Shown here: positions 13,201 to 23,678 of the stretch, piece by piece
Numbering within the stretch: position 1 is the stretch's first letter
Layout: every line of letters starts with the position of its first letter
Position numbers and translations under genes: made by a program
DNA from: Bactericera cockerelli
Lineage: Eukaryota > Arthropoda > Insecta > Hemiptera > Triozidae
Direction of reading: 5' to 3'
NCBI GenBank assembly: GCA_024516035.1
Contig: CM044956.1
Span: forward strand, 31,532,217 to 31,596,216
DNA length: 64,000 nucleotides
The notes under the pieces: generated by a model
Told to the model about the DNA's origin: nothing
The model's database searches: none
What the model saw: only the letters and a program-made list of their open reading frames with translations

Positions 13201-16200
13201 AAATTTGTACAAAGAAAAACTCAGAAACATAAAACATAGTGGTGATTTTTGGAAAGCTGTAAAATCTTACCGTCCAAAGAAAGAAAATAAATGTAATCAA
13301 ATATCAATTGAAGTTTGGACTGAACACTTAAAAGAAATATATCCTCAAAAAGAAAATAACTTGAACCGAATTATGTTTGTTGATGTGTTGAGAGACTCAT
13401 TGGATTTGCCACTAACTTTGGGCGAGCTGGAAAAAGGTTTGAAACAGTTGAAAAATAATAAAAGTCCTGGCCCTGACTTTATTTTAAATGAATACCTCAA
13501 AGTACTGGGGACAGATTGGAAGCAAAGTCTTTTAAATTTCTTAAATTTTGTGTTCGATGGAGGACAAATACCAGAAGACCTCACAAAGTCCTATATTTTT
13601 ATGCTGTACAAGAAGGGAGACCCATTGGATCCTCAAAATTTCCGTATGATCTCGCTGCTGAATAACGTATTTAAATTATTTACTTATTTGATCTCCCAGA
13701 GAGTGTTGTGCTGGTGTGAGAGCCATCAACTCCTCATAGAAGCTCAAGCAGGGTTCAGGCCAGGCCGAGGTTGTGTGGACAACATTTTTACTTTAACCAG
13801 CATAATCAACCTGCACCTCATAAAGAAAAGAAAACTGTTTGTAGCTTTTGTGGATTTTAGATCGGCATTCACGGAGATAGATCATAACCTATTGTTTAAA
13901 AAAATGTTTTCATTCGGCATCTCTGGAAAAGTGATATCTGTAATAAGAACTCTTTACGAACATTCAAGTGCTCAGATCCGCGTGGAAGATAAACTTACCC
14001 CAGCATGCAGCATAACCAAGGGAGTTATAACCGGGGATTCTATATCTCCTCTTAACTTTGTTATTTTTGTTAACGATTTAGAAACCTACATGAGGAGTCG
14101 CGGTGTCGAGGGAGTAAGTGTCACGAGTGCGATAGACATACTTTTACTACTATATGCAGACGATCTTATTGTTTTTGGAACGAGCCGTATTGATCTTCAA
14201 AGAAAACTCGATCTGCTTTTCCTCTACTGCCAAGAGAACAGGATGACTGTCAATGAGTCCAAGTCTCAGGTTGTCATTTTCAGGCGAGGCGGAAGAGTGG
14301 CGACTTCGGATGTATTTCACTATGCGGGGAGACGCTTGGAGGTGGTTAGTGACTACAACTATCTTGGTATTCGCTTTTCTTCGCATGCAGTTTTCCACAA
14401 GGCAACTCAGCAGGCGCTCTCCAAGGGTCGGATAGCAATAGCTAATGTGAGGCAAATTCTTTCCAACTCGAAGACGGACTCCTACGAAGGAAGGATGACC
14501 CTGTTCAATGCAATAGTGAAGACAACCGTGTTGTATGGAGCCGAGGTCTGGGCTTGTCGATATGAAGAGGAGCTAGAGAAGTGCCAATCTCAATTCCTGA
14601 AGTCAATTTATTGTTTACCAAGAGGTACACCCGGCTATATGCTTCGTCTAGAAATGGGTGTGGTTAAACTGACTTTTCATATTTTTAAACAGATGATAGA
14701 GTGGTGGCTCAAACTTTTACAAATGCCATCAAATCGTTACCCTCGTATTTGTTATGATAAGCTAGTAGACCAAGATCTTCGCTCAAGTAATGTGCATAAG
14801 TACAACTGGGTGTCTTTGCTCAAAACAAAATTGGTTCAGTTGGGATATGAAGAGCTCTGGTCGGCTCAAAACTCCGAAACTCTGAAGTCTTTAAAATCAA
14901 TTATGTATGAAAAATATTATGAACAACTAATTAGTAGAGATTGGGAAAGATTGGAACTGTCAAGTTTTGGGGGAATACTAAGAGACTTAAAGTTAAAATT
15001 AACCAAATACGATCTTGAAGTTTTGTTTCCTTCAGAATATTTAAAAAACAATATGGCTATAAATAAGATAAGAGTTGTAGCACAAGTTAGGCTAGCGGGT
15101 AAAGTGGTGAAAATAATGTTAAATGGTATCATCTATGAATGGGATCAAGAGGAAATGTGCACTAAATGTAATTTGAACCACCCTGAAACCCTACAGCACT
15201 TCTTCCTAGAATGCCCATTATACAAGCTTATAAGGGATAAATTTATTAAACAACTACTGATAGATAGCGCTCATGATTTTGTTTCTCTGTTGAATTTTAA
15301 TGAAAGAGTAAATATTAATAGTATATTTTATTTTGTGCGGGAGGCTTTGAAGACAAGGTCTTTGGAGCCTCTTGCATAAAATTGGATAAAATGCTATAGT
15401 TAGGTATTTAGTAAATGTGTAATACTGTTACATTGCTCTTTAAATAATATGTATATTTATATAGATAGTTTATTTTTTCTTTTTAATTTAAAGCCAACAT
15501 TATTATAATAATTTGATTATTACAATAAATAAAATTTACCTACCTACCTACCTAGTTACACCAGGTAGGAAGAGAAAAGTGTAATATAAATAAGCAATTA
15601 TTCCAGGGACGACTGCACTAAACTTATCGGGAAGGTTCAACACACAATGGATATGGATTATCATATAAAGCCCAACTTGCAATGGGACATTTCACTTTGT
15701 TCAAATTTTTCCAACAATTTTGTTTGAAAGAAACTTATTAATTGTTCATAAATATGTCTATTAGACACCAGTTAGCAATAGCAATGTTAATACATCCTAC
15801 AATGATTATTTATTTACGCTTTATTCTGGTAAAACAATGTTGACGTAATATAGCTACCTGGAGGAGAGTCTTTGATGTAACATCTGGATACAAAGTCGTT
15901 GATGTGGCCCATAGCTCTTTTTTTCAGAGTGGCAACTCTATCGGGATCGGACAGATCCATTTCCCAAGGTAAATATCCCACTAGCCACTGAAGAAGGTTG
16001 TAGCCAAGAATTTCTAGGTCTCCCTTTCTTGACATAGCTAAGAATAGAACAGAAAGCATATATTATTAAAATAAAGTAGCATTGTAAGATTTATCAAATA
16101 CTAGCGGGCTACAACCGCTTCGCCAAGTCATCACACAAAAACACCACCCATGATCACACGCAAGCAGACACATACAAACACCACAAACATATACGCACAA

Positions 16201-19200
16201 CCAACATTGCTGTAAATTTCAAAATCCCCAGCCAAATCTTTCATAGCGGGTAAATCTGAAAGAGTATTGAAAATGAAGCAAACTGGCCTATATTTTAGGA
16301 ACGATTTGTCAGATTATGGCAATAAAGGGCTCAAATGAAAGCCTGTGATGTTCTCAGACAGTTTTTACCATGAAAAATGTAGGTCATTGCGATTAATTTC
16401 AAGTTCCATGCCGCACTTTGTTAAAAATGAAAGTCTTAAAAACAAGTCGAAAACTCGAACAATATGGTTAATATTTCGAGAATGGAACGTCAGAATATGG
16501 AGTTAAATGGATTGATTAAATGAAAGCTCTTTTTGTCGTCAATGTTACTAAAAAAAATATATATATATATAATTATATATATACGTCATCGCTATATATT
16601 TCAAGTTCCAGGGCAAAGGCTGTCTTAAAATCGGACCCATCCTCAAGGCAATACTTGAGGAAGGTCATAACTTGAGAACAATTGCGAATTTTAAACTTTT
16701 GAAATAAATATGCAAGAAAAACTATTTAATAGATTTAATCTAACCTAACTATCATGTGGGTACTCGACATTGTCTATAATTCAACAAAGAGAGCGAATAT
16801 GCAAGAAAAACACGAATTCAATAAGCCATTTTCCATTTGGTGTCTAAACTGAATGATTTTACCATTTAAAAAATAAGATACACACACACCGATGGCTGAA
16901 ACTTTGGTTTTAGGCTCTGAGGACCCTAATAAGTGTTTTGGCAATAGTAATAATTACATTACTTTAAATCTTACCTCCACAGTGGCCATCACGTGAGGTA
17001 TACTCCAGTGTTCCATTGTGGGCCCGTCTCTCGTCCTCACAGTATGGCTTGTGTAGACCAGTATCCTTGTCTATATAGCGGCATGCCAGACCAAAGTCTA
17101 CTAGATAGACGGGTGCTTGACCTTGGCTTGGATGACCCAGTACCAAGTTTGAAGCCTTGATGTCATTGTGAACATAGCCATGCGAGTGAATGTACTCCAG
17201 GATATCAATCTGAACAACATGGAATTAGTAAATCTATAAACAAATTGTTGCTTGATACAGGTGTGAATTTTTTATAATGTTTGATCAAACAAAAAAATCT
17301 TTAAAAAATACACTTCGTTTTTAAGTACAGTGATTATGTTTTAGAACACACATGTAATATTCTGTTTTTTATTTTCCTTTCCTAGAATTACATTCATCAT
17401 AACTGGATGTGCTTTTCGATCTTATATTACTAGTAGTTCTGTGAACTGTAAACCTTACATAGATTCTATTATCGCATTATTTCTGTTTATAGTTTCTGTT
17501 TATACTGATTATAAATGTCATATCAAGCATGAGGACATCAAGACCTATCCTTCAATACTTCACTCGATGGGTTTAATTTAAAAACTATCAACCAGACCAC
17601 TTTTGGAGCCTTTTTTCGATTTTTTTTTTTTTTTTTTTTTTTTTTACCACAGTGCTATCCAAAAAGTCCATTTTCCAAATGCTGTTGAGCTTTTAAATGA
17701 GCTTTTTCAAATACTACCATAACTTACAAAGTATAAGTCTGATTGAGCTATAGTTTAGTATGGTTCCCAATGGAAATGTACAAGAGCTATTGAGATTTTA
17801 AAAATTGTGCGTTTTCACACTCAAATTTAGCCATACCAATAGATTGCTGGAATGGTTTTTTAAAAAAAGATGAGTGTTTTACAGCCTTTTTTACTTCGTA
17901 GCAATGAAACAGGAGCTACTGTAGACACTTGTGGCCTGTGTTGTAGCCTGGCCATCCCATAATATGCCTCAATTCTGATGGACGAGAAGTGACACATACT
18001 TCCCATTTAGGTGCTGGGTCAAGACGAGCGCACCGGAAGGTATCCCTTACAAACAACTGGAACCAAATTTTCAATATAATTTTTTTTCGGCGTGGAGATT
18101 CGAGAACCCGGTACCTTCCGCATGGCAAGCAAGTGCTTATGAGCTATTTGTGTGCTCTTGTATTGAACGGTATTATTTCCTTGAACCTTTCTGCATTTTT
18201 CACCTTCTACAAATATGTTTCTCATCCCCGCGTACTATATGACAAAAAAAAGGATCAATTTGTTTGAACATTTTTTTATAGGGCTTTTGAGGCAACTCTA
18301 TAAGCATGCACCAATGAACTTACAATATAATAACACAAAGTAAATGCAGTCTTGGGATGGAACCGTCTTCCAAACTCATAAAACTTCTTCTGTACATCAC
18401 AACCATATCTTGGTAGCACCAGGAATCTCAACTTCTCATGGAAAAAATGTGAACCAAAGCTGACTATATGAGGCATACCCAGAACTCTTTGATTGTAGTG
18501 TTCTTTCCATTCATTCACTGAAATTTTTAAAGAAAATTATTATATATTTTCATTATTATTATTATAAGTGTTGTTCATGTCTAAATGTAAATTAAAAACT
18601 GATAATTGTTGGTGCTTTGAGAAACCCTACTACTTCTTCTTTTGCTCTGTGTAATCCCACTTAAGCAAGATCAACGTTGTTCAACCTCATGGTTAAGGTT
18701 GTTTTTTCCTAACGCCAACGATTCTATTTGAATTAACATCCTGGATTAGGATGGTGGTTTCATCCTCCATTTGCTGGTAATTGTACCAGCTACCCACATT
18801 AACCTCACCCAGCCTGGGTAGTGCCGGAAATACCAGCCTCACATGTGCGGAGGGAACAGAATTTTCCGTGTGAAATGTCTGCTCTGACCTGAGTTCGATC
18901 TCAGGATCTCTGAACTACAGGCAGTAGTCACAACCATTACGCCACGGAGGCTGGCTATGAGAAACCCTACTAAAAAGAGCAAATAAGGCCAAAAGTATTA
19001 TTTTGATGAATATTGGTTAGACTTCTTACCAACTACAGTAGTCCATATAACAGTATGATCATTGTGTTTTCAACCAACCTCAGTATCTAGTCTCATAATC
19101 TAGTCCAAATTAAGGAAATTTTTAATAAAGCAAGTCACTATTTGCCTCTGATAACTAAAAGAGCCATAAGCTACAATTTTTTGAAATTGGTTTTGTCTAA

Positions 19201-19950
19201 CTGTGCTATATTTTGTTCTCACAAAGAAGCATAATCCAACTATTATCCAAATAAAATATATATCATAAATTGAAATCAGACTTGTATCCTCTGTAGTTGC
19301 ACAACACAACTAGTAGAAATCCTCTGTAGTTGGACAACTAGCATCCTTGAAAAATATCAAAAAAGGACAATAATATTATAAATAGAATTTGAAAATTTGA
19401 GTAATAAAATCAAATTTGCTAACAGAAAAATTTCATGTAGCCATTCACAGACATAGGGATGTGTTCATTTTACTACTATGAACAGAAAATAAATTCACAA
19501 AAAACTTATTTTCACTCTCCTGTAAAATTTAAAAAATTTAGCACCTCTTTGTGTTATCAGAGGCAAATTGTGATCAACACAAATATGATAATTTAATCAT
19601 TGTCTTTTCACTGAATAGTCATTACATCAATCATGGAGAGAGATTTTACCTTTTTCTTCAGAAGCAACTCTCAAATAAAAGTTCATTTCTACAAATAGAG
19701 TACTGCTCGAGTGAGGCTCCACTTTGATAACATATTGACTGTTGGTATCTTGCACATCATGGCGTCCATAGTAGTTGTGAATATGTTCTGAGGCTAAGTA
19801 GATCTCACCAAACCCTCCAAATCCAATAGAACGTCCTATTTTCCACTGACCATTTCTGGTATCAGTGAGAATTTCTCCATCAGGGATAGGATCAGGGAGT
19901 CTGATACCACTCACAGTGATACGGGGTTTCTCTGCTACTTTTCTACCCAT
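5120..19950 (-). CDS. VRK1: Vaccinia-related kinase (VRK1 / NHK-1 / ballchen type), 9 coding exons
   Basis: A nuclear serine/threonine kinase of the CK1 group. Known VRK1/NHK-1 enzymes phosphorylate BAF and histones and act in chromatin and nuclear-envelope dynamics. Coding exons in translation order are 19950-19650, 18517-18324, 17209-16975, 16037-15858, 9967-9856, 9556-9374, 8415-8278, 7574-7458 and 5786-5120. All have GT-AG boundaries and compatible phases and total 2127 nt (708 codons plus stop). Visible motifs are the glycine loop GFGGFGEIYLA (about residues 43-53), lysine 76 in VIKVE, catalytic loop HNDIKASN with Asp181, and DFG at 203-205. CK1-type features replace the usual APE motif. 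Residues ~487-708 form a Lys-rich basic tail with several SP sites. A pyrimidine-rich acceptor at 19963 just before the ATG suggests an upstream 5'UTR exon. The intron between exons 4 and 5 contains an antisense LINE. Confidence 0.93.
6310..6815 (-). repeat. Interspersed repeat of about 500 bp, copy 1 (partner at 55205-55710)
   Basis: It ends in TTTCCTTATTATAAGATAAG and contains CCAATGGCTGAAA and ACCGGTAAATTGG. The same blocks in the same order appear in reverse complement at 55205-55710, and the terminal part recurs at 49045-49112. No open frame or terminal inverted repeat was seen, so the class is unknown. Confidence 0.65.
6900..6990 (-). mobile_element. tRNA-derived SINE fragment
   Basis: GCCACCACTGGTTGCTTTCC and TTTTTCCTCAAGAGGTATGA match the middle of the SINE family at 27322-27647 and 49506-49800. 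It has no head or tail and is diverged. Confidence 0.6.
10212..10226. repeat. Left 15-bp target-site duplication of the LINE
   Basis: TAGTTACACCAGGTA is repeated exactly at 15553-15567, bracketing the LINE. Confidence 0.9.
10226..10294. repeat. Homopolymer block A44 followed by T25
   Basis: Forty-four As (10226-10269) run straight into 25 Ts (10270-10294) at the 5' junction of the LINE, immediately after the left target duplication. The block can fold on itself. It could be untemplated sequence at the junction or an assembly artefact. Confidence 0.9.
11052..12029 (+). CDS. LINE ORF1 protein (RNA-binding, L1/CR1-type)
   Basis: A 325-residue protein. I chose the ATG at 11052 because the nine codons upstream in the same frame begin with GTG, not ATG. 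A likely coiled-coil N-terminus (ELASIRELQQK onward) precedes a conserved block from KRRKNLIIFGLEES through FSRRQGKRNPGKGPRPVLIAF to VVRSGRLIVHD. This block resembles the RRM-like region of ORF1 proteins in insect LINEs. No CCHC zinc knuckles are seen. The C-terminal third is Ser/Pro/Thr-rich and looks disordered. The expected role is binding element RNA into a ribonucleoprotein. The stop overlaps the ORF2 start as ATGA at 12026-12029. Confidence 0.8.
   Translation: MGEEGNPCDMNALGQELASIRELQQKCLESNVNVNAKLDYFYNAFQPLAQQVAGHTKTVKYLDQDKRRKNLIIFGLEESEDETFRQLDNKVLGLIVNKLQVNDFTLAELDFSRRQGKRNPGKGPRPVLIAFTTQRRKFDILKSKGKLKGTYIFIYEDTSPEVREQEKQLLGEMKRLRLEGKYAVVRSGRLIVHDSRGAAHPHTTGNKRARALSQSPQTENTNKRVNMGSSESLFHSQDVNIMSSEQINNHFPISQHVSTGTYFGSGVAPTPSLAAEPHTRIRPSSLLIPDLASYSGGAASRSTTPVLTQQKMQQYLNNEQDPKNV
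12026..15379 (+). CDS. LINE ORF2: AP-like endonuclease and reverse transcriptase
   Basis: A 1117-residue polyprotein. The N-terminal exonuclease-endonuclease-phosphatase domain (about 10-255) shows WNVNGM, SETWA, GGDFNARI (near 149-155) and SSDHLPV (near 250). The reverse transcriptase shows FRPGRG, motif A FVDFRSAF (Asp610), motif B GVITGDSISPLNF and motif C YADD (710-713). A C-terminal CxxC...H...C cluster (CTKCNLNH...LQHFFLEC, from about 1044) is typical of this kind of LINE. There is no RNase H. Motif A ends TEIDH where many LINEs have D-x-IDH, a small departure. The start codon overlaps the ORF1 stop (ATGA), consistent with termination-reinitiation. The frame is intact. Confidence 0.92.
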   Translation: MSDVTYLHSILRITWWNVNGMSKLNNACVHDLNLILCWNIICISETWALSEPLLPLVSKYYDIVFSAATKDKQKGRASGGLLVLIKKEICFSVLSISNLWIFIKVICPNGMDITLGNVYFTPSCCINEALILLRNILDEYSGENNIIIGGDFNARIADQNYLESELAEEYEMLAERLSLDEVANKRGEMVMECLEEYGLIVLNGRTKGDIPGQFTYVSKAGKSVVDLIWCHLELCKWVLELRVSEDIVSSDHLPVSLFMEVECGGRAAVVSGAESVKIKKYKWTENKTKIDSFTWCLNSKYISTEPVKVYEALKNAIDECVLRHELVQEVTVYSGKYNKNPWYSAECRTLRFLFRKHHRKWRRNHSQKDLDLFLQFKKKYFTLCLNLKNEHENLYKEKLRNIKHSGDFWKAVKSYRPKKENKCNQISIEVWTEHLKEIYPQKENNLNRIMFVDVLRDSLDLPLTLGELEKGLKQLKNNKSPGPDFILNEYLKVLGTDWKQSLLNFLNFVFDGGQIPEDLTKSYIFMLYKKGDPLDPQNFRMISLLNNVFKLFTYLISQRVLCWCESHQLLIEAQAGFRPGRGCVDNIFTLTSIINLHLIKKRKLFVAFVDFRSAFTEIDHNLLFKKMFSFGISGKVISVIRTLYEHSSAQIRVEDKLTPACSITKGVITGDSISPLNFVIFVNDLETYMRSRGVEGVSVTSAIDILLLLYADDLIVFGTSRIDLQRKLDLLFLYCQENRMTVNESKSQVVIFRRGGRVATSDVFHYAGRRLEVVSDYNYLGIRFSSHAVFHKATQQALSKGRIAIANVRQILSNSKTDSYEGRMTLFNAIVKTTVLYGAEVWACRYEEELEKCQSQFLKSIYCLPRGTPGYMLRLEMGVVKLTFHIFKQMIEWWLKLLQMPSNRYPRICYDKLVDQDLRSSNVHKYNWVSLLKTKLVQLGYEELWSAQNSETLKSLKSIMYEKYYEQLISRDWERLELSSFGGILRDLKLKLTKYDLEVLFPSEYLKNNMAINKIRVVAQVRLAGKVVKIMLNGIIYEWDQEEMCTKCNLNHPETLQHFFLECPLYKLIRDKFIKQLLIDSAHDFVSLLNFNERVNINSIFYFVREALKTRSLEPLA
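15553..15567. repeat. Right 15-bp target-site duplication of the LINE
   Basis: TAGTTACACCAGGTA is identical to 10212-10226 and directly follows the TACC tail. Confidence 0.9.
16095..16620 (-). repeat. Interspersed repeat with a GGCGAAGCGG...GCCCG end, with internal duplication
   Basis: GGGCTACAACCGCTTCGCCA is the reverse complement of the motif found at 47880-47925 and 54690-54725. Inside, two ~190-bp blocks are related (compare 16370-16410 and 16585-16615, both with ATTTCAAGTTCCA). It lies in the VRK intron between exons 3 and 4. The class is not recognised. Confidence 0.55.
17905..18040 (+). repeat. Dispersed repeat, copy 2 (partner at 2190-2330)
   Basis: GCTACTGTAGACACTTGTGG, GATGGACGAGAAGTGACAC and GACGAGCGCACCGGAAGG align with the copy near 2.2 kb. 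It lies within the VRK intron between exons 2 and 3. Confidence 0.65.
18633..18957 (-). mobile_element. tRNA-derived SINE with 15-bp target duplication
   Basis: The exact repeat TGAGAAACCCTACTA at 18618-18632 and 18958-18972 brackets the element. On the minus strand it starts with a tRNA-like head carrying an A-box-like TGGCGTAATGGTTG and a B-box-like GAGATCGAACTC. A body with CCCAGGCTGGGTGAGG follows, then a short AAG-rich tail. It lies in the first coding intron of VRK. Confidence 0.85.
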
Positions 19951-20015
19951 ATTTGATTAAAGCTATAAAAGAGAAAAATAAAACAAATTAACAGTTATAA
20001 CAATAAGAAACTAAC

Positions 20016-20173
20016 TTAACACTTAGACGACCGGGTGTACCACCGGTGGTACACGCACATTTGTACGGAATGGACTGGGTGTACCACCGGTGGTACACAA
20101 TGTCCGAGAGCCGTATTATCACCGGTCCCACAAGAGAATTCACGAAAAACCATGCTGGTCGTCTAAGTGTTAA
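20016..20173. mobile_element. piggyBac-like MITE 1 (TTAA duplication, double palindrome)
   Basis: TTAA at 20016-20019 and 20170-20173 flanks a 150-bp element with perfect 13-bp inverted ends CACTTAGACGACC / GGTCGTCTAAGTG. Inside are two identical 20-bp perfect palindromes, GTGTACCACCGGTGGTACAC, at 20035-20054 and 20079-20098. There is no coding capacity. It lies just upstream of the VRK start. Confidence 0.88.
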
Positions 20174-20699
20174 TATGTAGATGCTCATGGAATTTTTTTA
20201 CATGTTTTTGTCCATGTCACCTTTATAAATTGCCTGTCCTCCATGTTCCATGCTTCTTGGGATGACATTGAGGTGTCATCCTTCAAACGGTGACAGAAAG
20301 ATGGAGATATAAGAAATTTGGGTCAGGTATCTACATGTTTATGATTAAATAATTTATCAGTTAATTTACATTTTCATTAGGTATCTGTGTACGTCTAGCA
20401 GGTACAAAGTTGTTGGTTGAAATTTTGATCAAATTCCTCTTATAGCGTATAACAATGTTTCACAGATTACTTTCTTATTCAACAGAGTTTACATGGGCAA
20501 GGCAAAACAAATCTAGTGGTTTGGTTAAACAAAACAAGGCTAGATCTAGTGAGTGACTGAGTGCATAAGTAAAATGATATTAGCTCACCTGACGGTAAAA
20601 GTATAGATCTATATGTGCAGTCATCAGACATGTGCAGTCATCAGACCATAAAAAATCATATTTTTGAGATGTTGTCAAAAAAAAAAAGAATCAAGAGTT

Positions 20700-21290
20700 T
20701 ATATAGGGTCCACCACTGATTATGAACCATTTTGAAATTACTACATTTTCAGAACTGAAGTTTCAAAATGAATTTTTCTTTGATGGAATGCTAGAAAACA
20801 AAATGCCACTTATTGTAAAAGTCACTAATTCACATTATGAAGATTACACCAATCACCATGAAGATGTTGGCTTTATTGCAGAATGCATGAATTCAGACAT
20901 TTTCTCAAGCTGTGCATCACATTTACTGAAATGTCCTTGAGGATAGAATTGATTTTTTGTAATCTTGATTTAGGTAAAAACCAAAAACCCTAGAAGAACT
21001 GAAAGATACTATGCCCAAATATATGTTGGTAAAGACAATGTGTAACTTGAGAGACTGTCTGAGCTCTGAATTTATAATAAGGAATGGTAGGTCATTAATT
21101 TCTTAACAGTCAAGACCATATACCAACAACAATAAAAATCATTCTTCAAAACATGAGTACTACAAAAATGGAATTCTGTCATCCCATGAACATAAAATTC
21201 ATTATCATTTTGTAGCTTCAGTTTTGAAAATATTGGCATAGGTATATGGTTCATAATCAATTGTAGACCCTGATTATGAATTCATTCTCT
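20700..21290. repeat. Diverged inverted repeat pair
   Basis: Sequence from about 20710 (GATTATGAACCATTTTGAAA) is matched in reverse complement at about 21160-21270 (CATATACCTATGCC... with TTCATAATC). It probably marks an old foldback element. The short open frames inside are mirror images of each other and are not genes. Confidence 0.5.
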
Positions 21291-21491
21291 AGAAGAGACT
21301 ATGAAATGAATCAGTTAAAAAAATATTAAAATATGACTGGTACAGAACAAGATAAATAATATCTAATGCAGCACCTTTAGTAAAGTTTCCCTTAAGAAGA
21401 ATTTCTACAATTCATAAAATTAAGTACACAATGACTATAATATCTGATATACCTACTCTTCAAAAAAATTCTATGTAAGTACATACTTTTA

Positions 21492-21715
21492 TTAACACGT
21501 ATGAGACGGCGTGCCCACCGGTGGGTCACGTTTTTTTTTCAATTTCCCTTGTAACGTGACCCACCGGTGGGCACAGATAATGCTATTGTTATTATATTTT
21601 TGTACTCGCCCGTGCCAATTTTTTTTGTTGTTGTCATATTTGGAACACATACCCTAATTTGAAGCCGTCCCAGCGTACAAACTATAGAAAATAGGACCCG
21701 TCTCATACGTGTTAA
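21492..21715. mobile_element. piggyBac-like MITE 2 (TTAA duplication, double palindrome)
   Basis: TTAA at 21492-21495 and 21712-21715 flanks a 216-bp element with 14-bp inverted ends CACGTATGAGACGG / CCGTCTCATACGTG. Two near-palindromes that are exact reverse complements of each other lie at 21511-21530 (GTGCCCACCGGTGGGTCACG) and 21555-21574. Confidence 0.88.
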
Positions 21716-23678
21716 TAAACTGGTAAGGGTGCAATAGTTATAAATAAAGGATGCAACACAAGGATCTCTTTTTGGAACAGACCTTCACAAATAATATTGT
21801 AATGTAATAAAATGGTAAGAACGTCACACATTTGTGTTATTGAACAAGTTTAACTGTTTGAACAAGTTTTTTTTTCTTCATTTCAGGTAAAATTTTTTAA
21901 AAAAAAATGGAAAATTATGCTCAAAGTAGCTGACTTTGAACCCATATCTTGTGAAGTAAGTCATAAACTCTTTTAACTAGCACCAATTAATTTCTCAATT
22001 GAAAATATGTGAATTAAATTATTTATATTGAGATAAAAAGTAAACTAATTAACAATAAAATTTATGCTGGAGCTGGTTTTGAACAAATACCTGTAAGTTG
22101 TAGACTATTTAAACTGACACCAATCAATCTTTCAAGTCTAAATACTGCTGTGTATATGCACAAGTTAAATACCTAAACTACCTAAAGGCAACTTTGAAGT
22201 CTCAAAAAACTGTTTTTAAATGTCTTTTTCCTATGGCCCAAGTTAAAAGTGATCACTCTGTATGTAAAAAGTCCATGGATAATAAACCGAGCCTTCCTTC
22301 AACTCATCTTTTATTATGTCACAGCTAGGGACTCTCATTGTAATAAATAATTAAAATCACAATGAATAGATGTAATTTGAACCAAGGCTGCTCAATTCAG
22401 TGATTCAAGAATCTCAATTAAAGTAACTTCTTGCAAATGCTTAAGTAATTAGATATACCTATAGTTTGTGTCACAATTGAGAGATCACTAACAATGCATG
22501 TGACACTGATTTTGTTCTTAACTAGTGTTTTTCTGTAATACCTAGGTGAGCTCAATCTAGTGACACTTGATATGATCAAGGTATGGTCAGGGAAGTAAGA
22601 CACTATGCAGGGTGGCCTTGAAGTTCACCAGAAATAATTTTGTCTCTTTTTAGAAAATAAAATAAAAATAGGACTAGGTATGTTTCTATGAAATATGTAG
22701 TGGATTTATTGGTGATGAATTTTTTTTATACAGAATGATTTACAAGTTTTTCTTAATAGTGTCAACTTTTGATTTTCAAATGAGAATCTGTATCTATTTT
22801 TTTGGACAAATTTGCAGTAGCTTTCTATTTGAACTACACATCAATCATTTGCTTGTTAAAAAAGATTTTCAAAGTAAGGTGGAGTAGGTAGTTATCCTGT
22901 AATGAGGTGAGATAAGAAAAGTTTGCTGGGTAGGATGATGGTCTCCACTTAGGTTTGACAGAGTGAAAATTAGCACAGGTGGTTAAACTGGGTTGTGTAT
23001 GTGTAACCTACACTAATTTTCACTCTGGCAAACCAAGCATTTCCAGCCAGCTTAACAAAACCCAACATATCTCTTTCCATCATTAGGGCTGTTTTAAAAG
23101 TAAAGTATTCAAATTTACAGGGCTAAATGGGCTAAATCATTTTCTTATAATACTCTATGGATTCTCTTAAAAGTTTCATAAGAATTGGTCTTGAAATGGC
23201 CCATGGATGTAAACACCATGGACCCACTTAAAAAAAACTTACCTAACTCCTTTAGATGGCATAAATGGTTTCTTGATAATGACTGATGTACAAGTTAAGG
23301 AGAATGCCTGTAAAACAAGACATTCATTTGGTAATTTCTGAGTTTACATCTTGTAAAATTTTGTTAAGAAAGCAAGAAGATACTCAAAATCTCAGTTCTG
23401 ATTCCTGATTTCCTCTAATTTCCTGTTTCCAAAAAAAGTTCGAAAACAGCATAAGATAACGGCCGTCTTCAGGAATCAAGGGAGAGTTTGCATAGAGCCA
23501 GAAAAACAAGAATTCCGGGCTGATTAGTTAATTTAAGGATGAAAGGAAAATTATATTGTGTCCTATTGAGTAACAACTTTACTATTTCTTCTATTGACAA
23601 AACCTACAAACTACACTAGCACTAAAATTAAAATCTTTGCAAGTTGCAATTTACAAAACTGGTTCATTTCATTACTTT

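Larger units (their letters stand above)
10227..15552 (+). mobile_element. Full-length APE-type non-LTR retrotransposon (LINE), apparently intact
   Basis: The element is bracketed by an exact 15-bp direct repeat (10212-10226 and 15553-15567). It has a ~730-bp 5' region, ORF1 (11052-12029), ORF2 (12026-15379), a short AT-rich 3' UTR and a TACC-repeat tail (about 15537-15552) instead of poly(A). Both frames are open from end to end, so the insertion looks recent. ORF2 has an N-terminal AP-like endonuclease and a reverse transcriptase and no RNase H, which fits the CR1/L2/Jockey-type superfamilies; I cannot assign the clade more closely. It sits antisense in the VRK intron between coding exons 4 and 5. 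Its left end is a 44-A/25-T homopolymer block. Confidence 0.9.

Noticed and set aside
20722..21260. Two small ORFs on opposite strands with similar sequence
   Set aside because: They are the arms of one inverted repeat read in mirror orientation.
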